From JAYEIA01 sp964472505 (GTDB taxonomy: Bacteria; Bacteroidota; Bacteroidia; Bacteroidales; JAADGE01): a stretch of 54,049 nucleotides of DNA. Every line of letters begins with the position of its first letter. Position 1 is the stretch's first letter. The DNA lies in NCBI GenBank assembly GCA_964472505.1, contig CAYYQW010000019.1, positions 1-54,049 on the forward strand, in the 5' to 3' direction. Shown here piece by piece: positions 53,941 to 54,049 of the stretch. Under the pieces are notes generated by a model. It was not told the origin of the DNA. It did no database searches and was given only the letters and a program-made list of their open reading frames with translations. The position numbers and the translations under genes are program-made.

Positions 53941-54049
53941 TTAATAGTTCGTTATGCTTTTCCATCAGACTGAAAATGAGAACTTTGCCAAAGCTTATCT
54001 ATTTCACTTATAGTGTTGATTATTAGCTTCATTACAGTTTGCAAACTGC
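53941..54049. repeat. Dispersed repeat, right copy, cut by the window end
   Basis: This is the inverted copy of 32093-32201 and reaches the last base of the window, so the element probably goes on beyond it. It contains CTTTGCCAAAG (53983-53993) and ends in the CAGTTTGCAAACTG palindrome (54035-54048). It lies just upstream of ppc. Confidence 0.9.

Overview
The window looks like a chromosomal scaffold from a member of the Bacteroidota, probably class Bacteroidia and near the Marinilabiliales/Bacteroidales. The signs are an AT-rich genome, weak Shine-Dalgarno sequences, several promoters of the Bacteroidota type (TTG or TTTG, 19-22 bp, TAnnTTTG), a type IX secretion (T9SS) C-terminal sorting domain, many secreted proteins whose signal peptides end in AQ, and the parA-parB-DUF5683 gene order. 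The placement is inferred from these traits, not from a phylogeny. No rRNA, tRNA, CRISPR array or prophage was seen. The scaffold carries one 100-N join that looks artificial, and it ends inside a dispersed repeat.

Layout. 1-3.2 kb: gene-free lead-in, a PorV/PorQ-like barrel protein, a 16-copy 8-bp tandem repeat, and a redoxin-fold protein without its CxxC. 3.3-7.9 kb: a Cache-HAMP-GAF-PAS sensor with no output domain, mqnC (futalosine menaquinone route) and ddl. 7.9-14.1 kb: false assembly gap, a RAYT transposase carrying its own REP-like palindrome, a nitroreductase, two unknown secreted proteins, a U32 peptidase-family protein and a voltage-gated K+ channel with a C-terminal zinc ribbon. 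14.1-22 kb: a 55-aa candidate small gene, a T9SS-targeted endonuclease I split by a frameshift, an RsuA/RluB-type pseudouridine synthase, recJ, a PKD lipoprotein and ychF. 22-32 kb: an orphan MCP-like transducer, a cyclic-2,3-diphosphoglycerate-synthetase-like GTPase, a LolD-like ATPase, a MerR regulator, a SIMPL protein, a PHA-system protein, a POT peptide transporter and an acyltransferase. 32-38.2 kb: repeat-rich accessory region with an Rpn-family nuclease, a 1528-aa fusion of a long-chain acyl-CoA synthetase, an unassigned middle part and a GNAT domain, and a 171-bp imperfect palindrome. 38.2-41.5 kb: stand-alone purS, a methyltransferase, an AbgT transporter and a small secreted protein. 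41.6-50.2 kb: one co-oriented run, parA-parB-DUF5683-LysM lytic transglycosylase-SGNH-SGNH-MBOAT. 50.3-54 kb: two small unknown proteins, ppc and the terminal repeat.

The most interesting leads are (i) the seven-gene run that joins chromosome partitioning and a peptidoglycan-cleaving lytic transglycosylase to a complete MBOAT/SGNH O-acetylation set, which suggests, by inference, a peptidoglycan or envelope O-acetylation system; (ii) the ANL-GNAT megaprotein beside an Rpn nuclease, bounded by palindromic elements; (iii) a 109-bp inverted repeat pair at 32.1 kb and at the window end; and (iv) the REP-like palindrome read in frame inside its RAYT gene.
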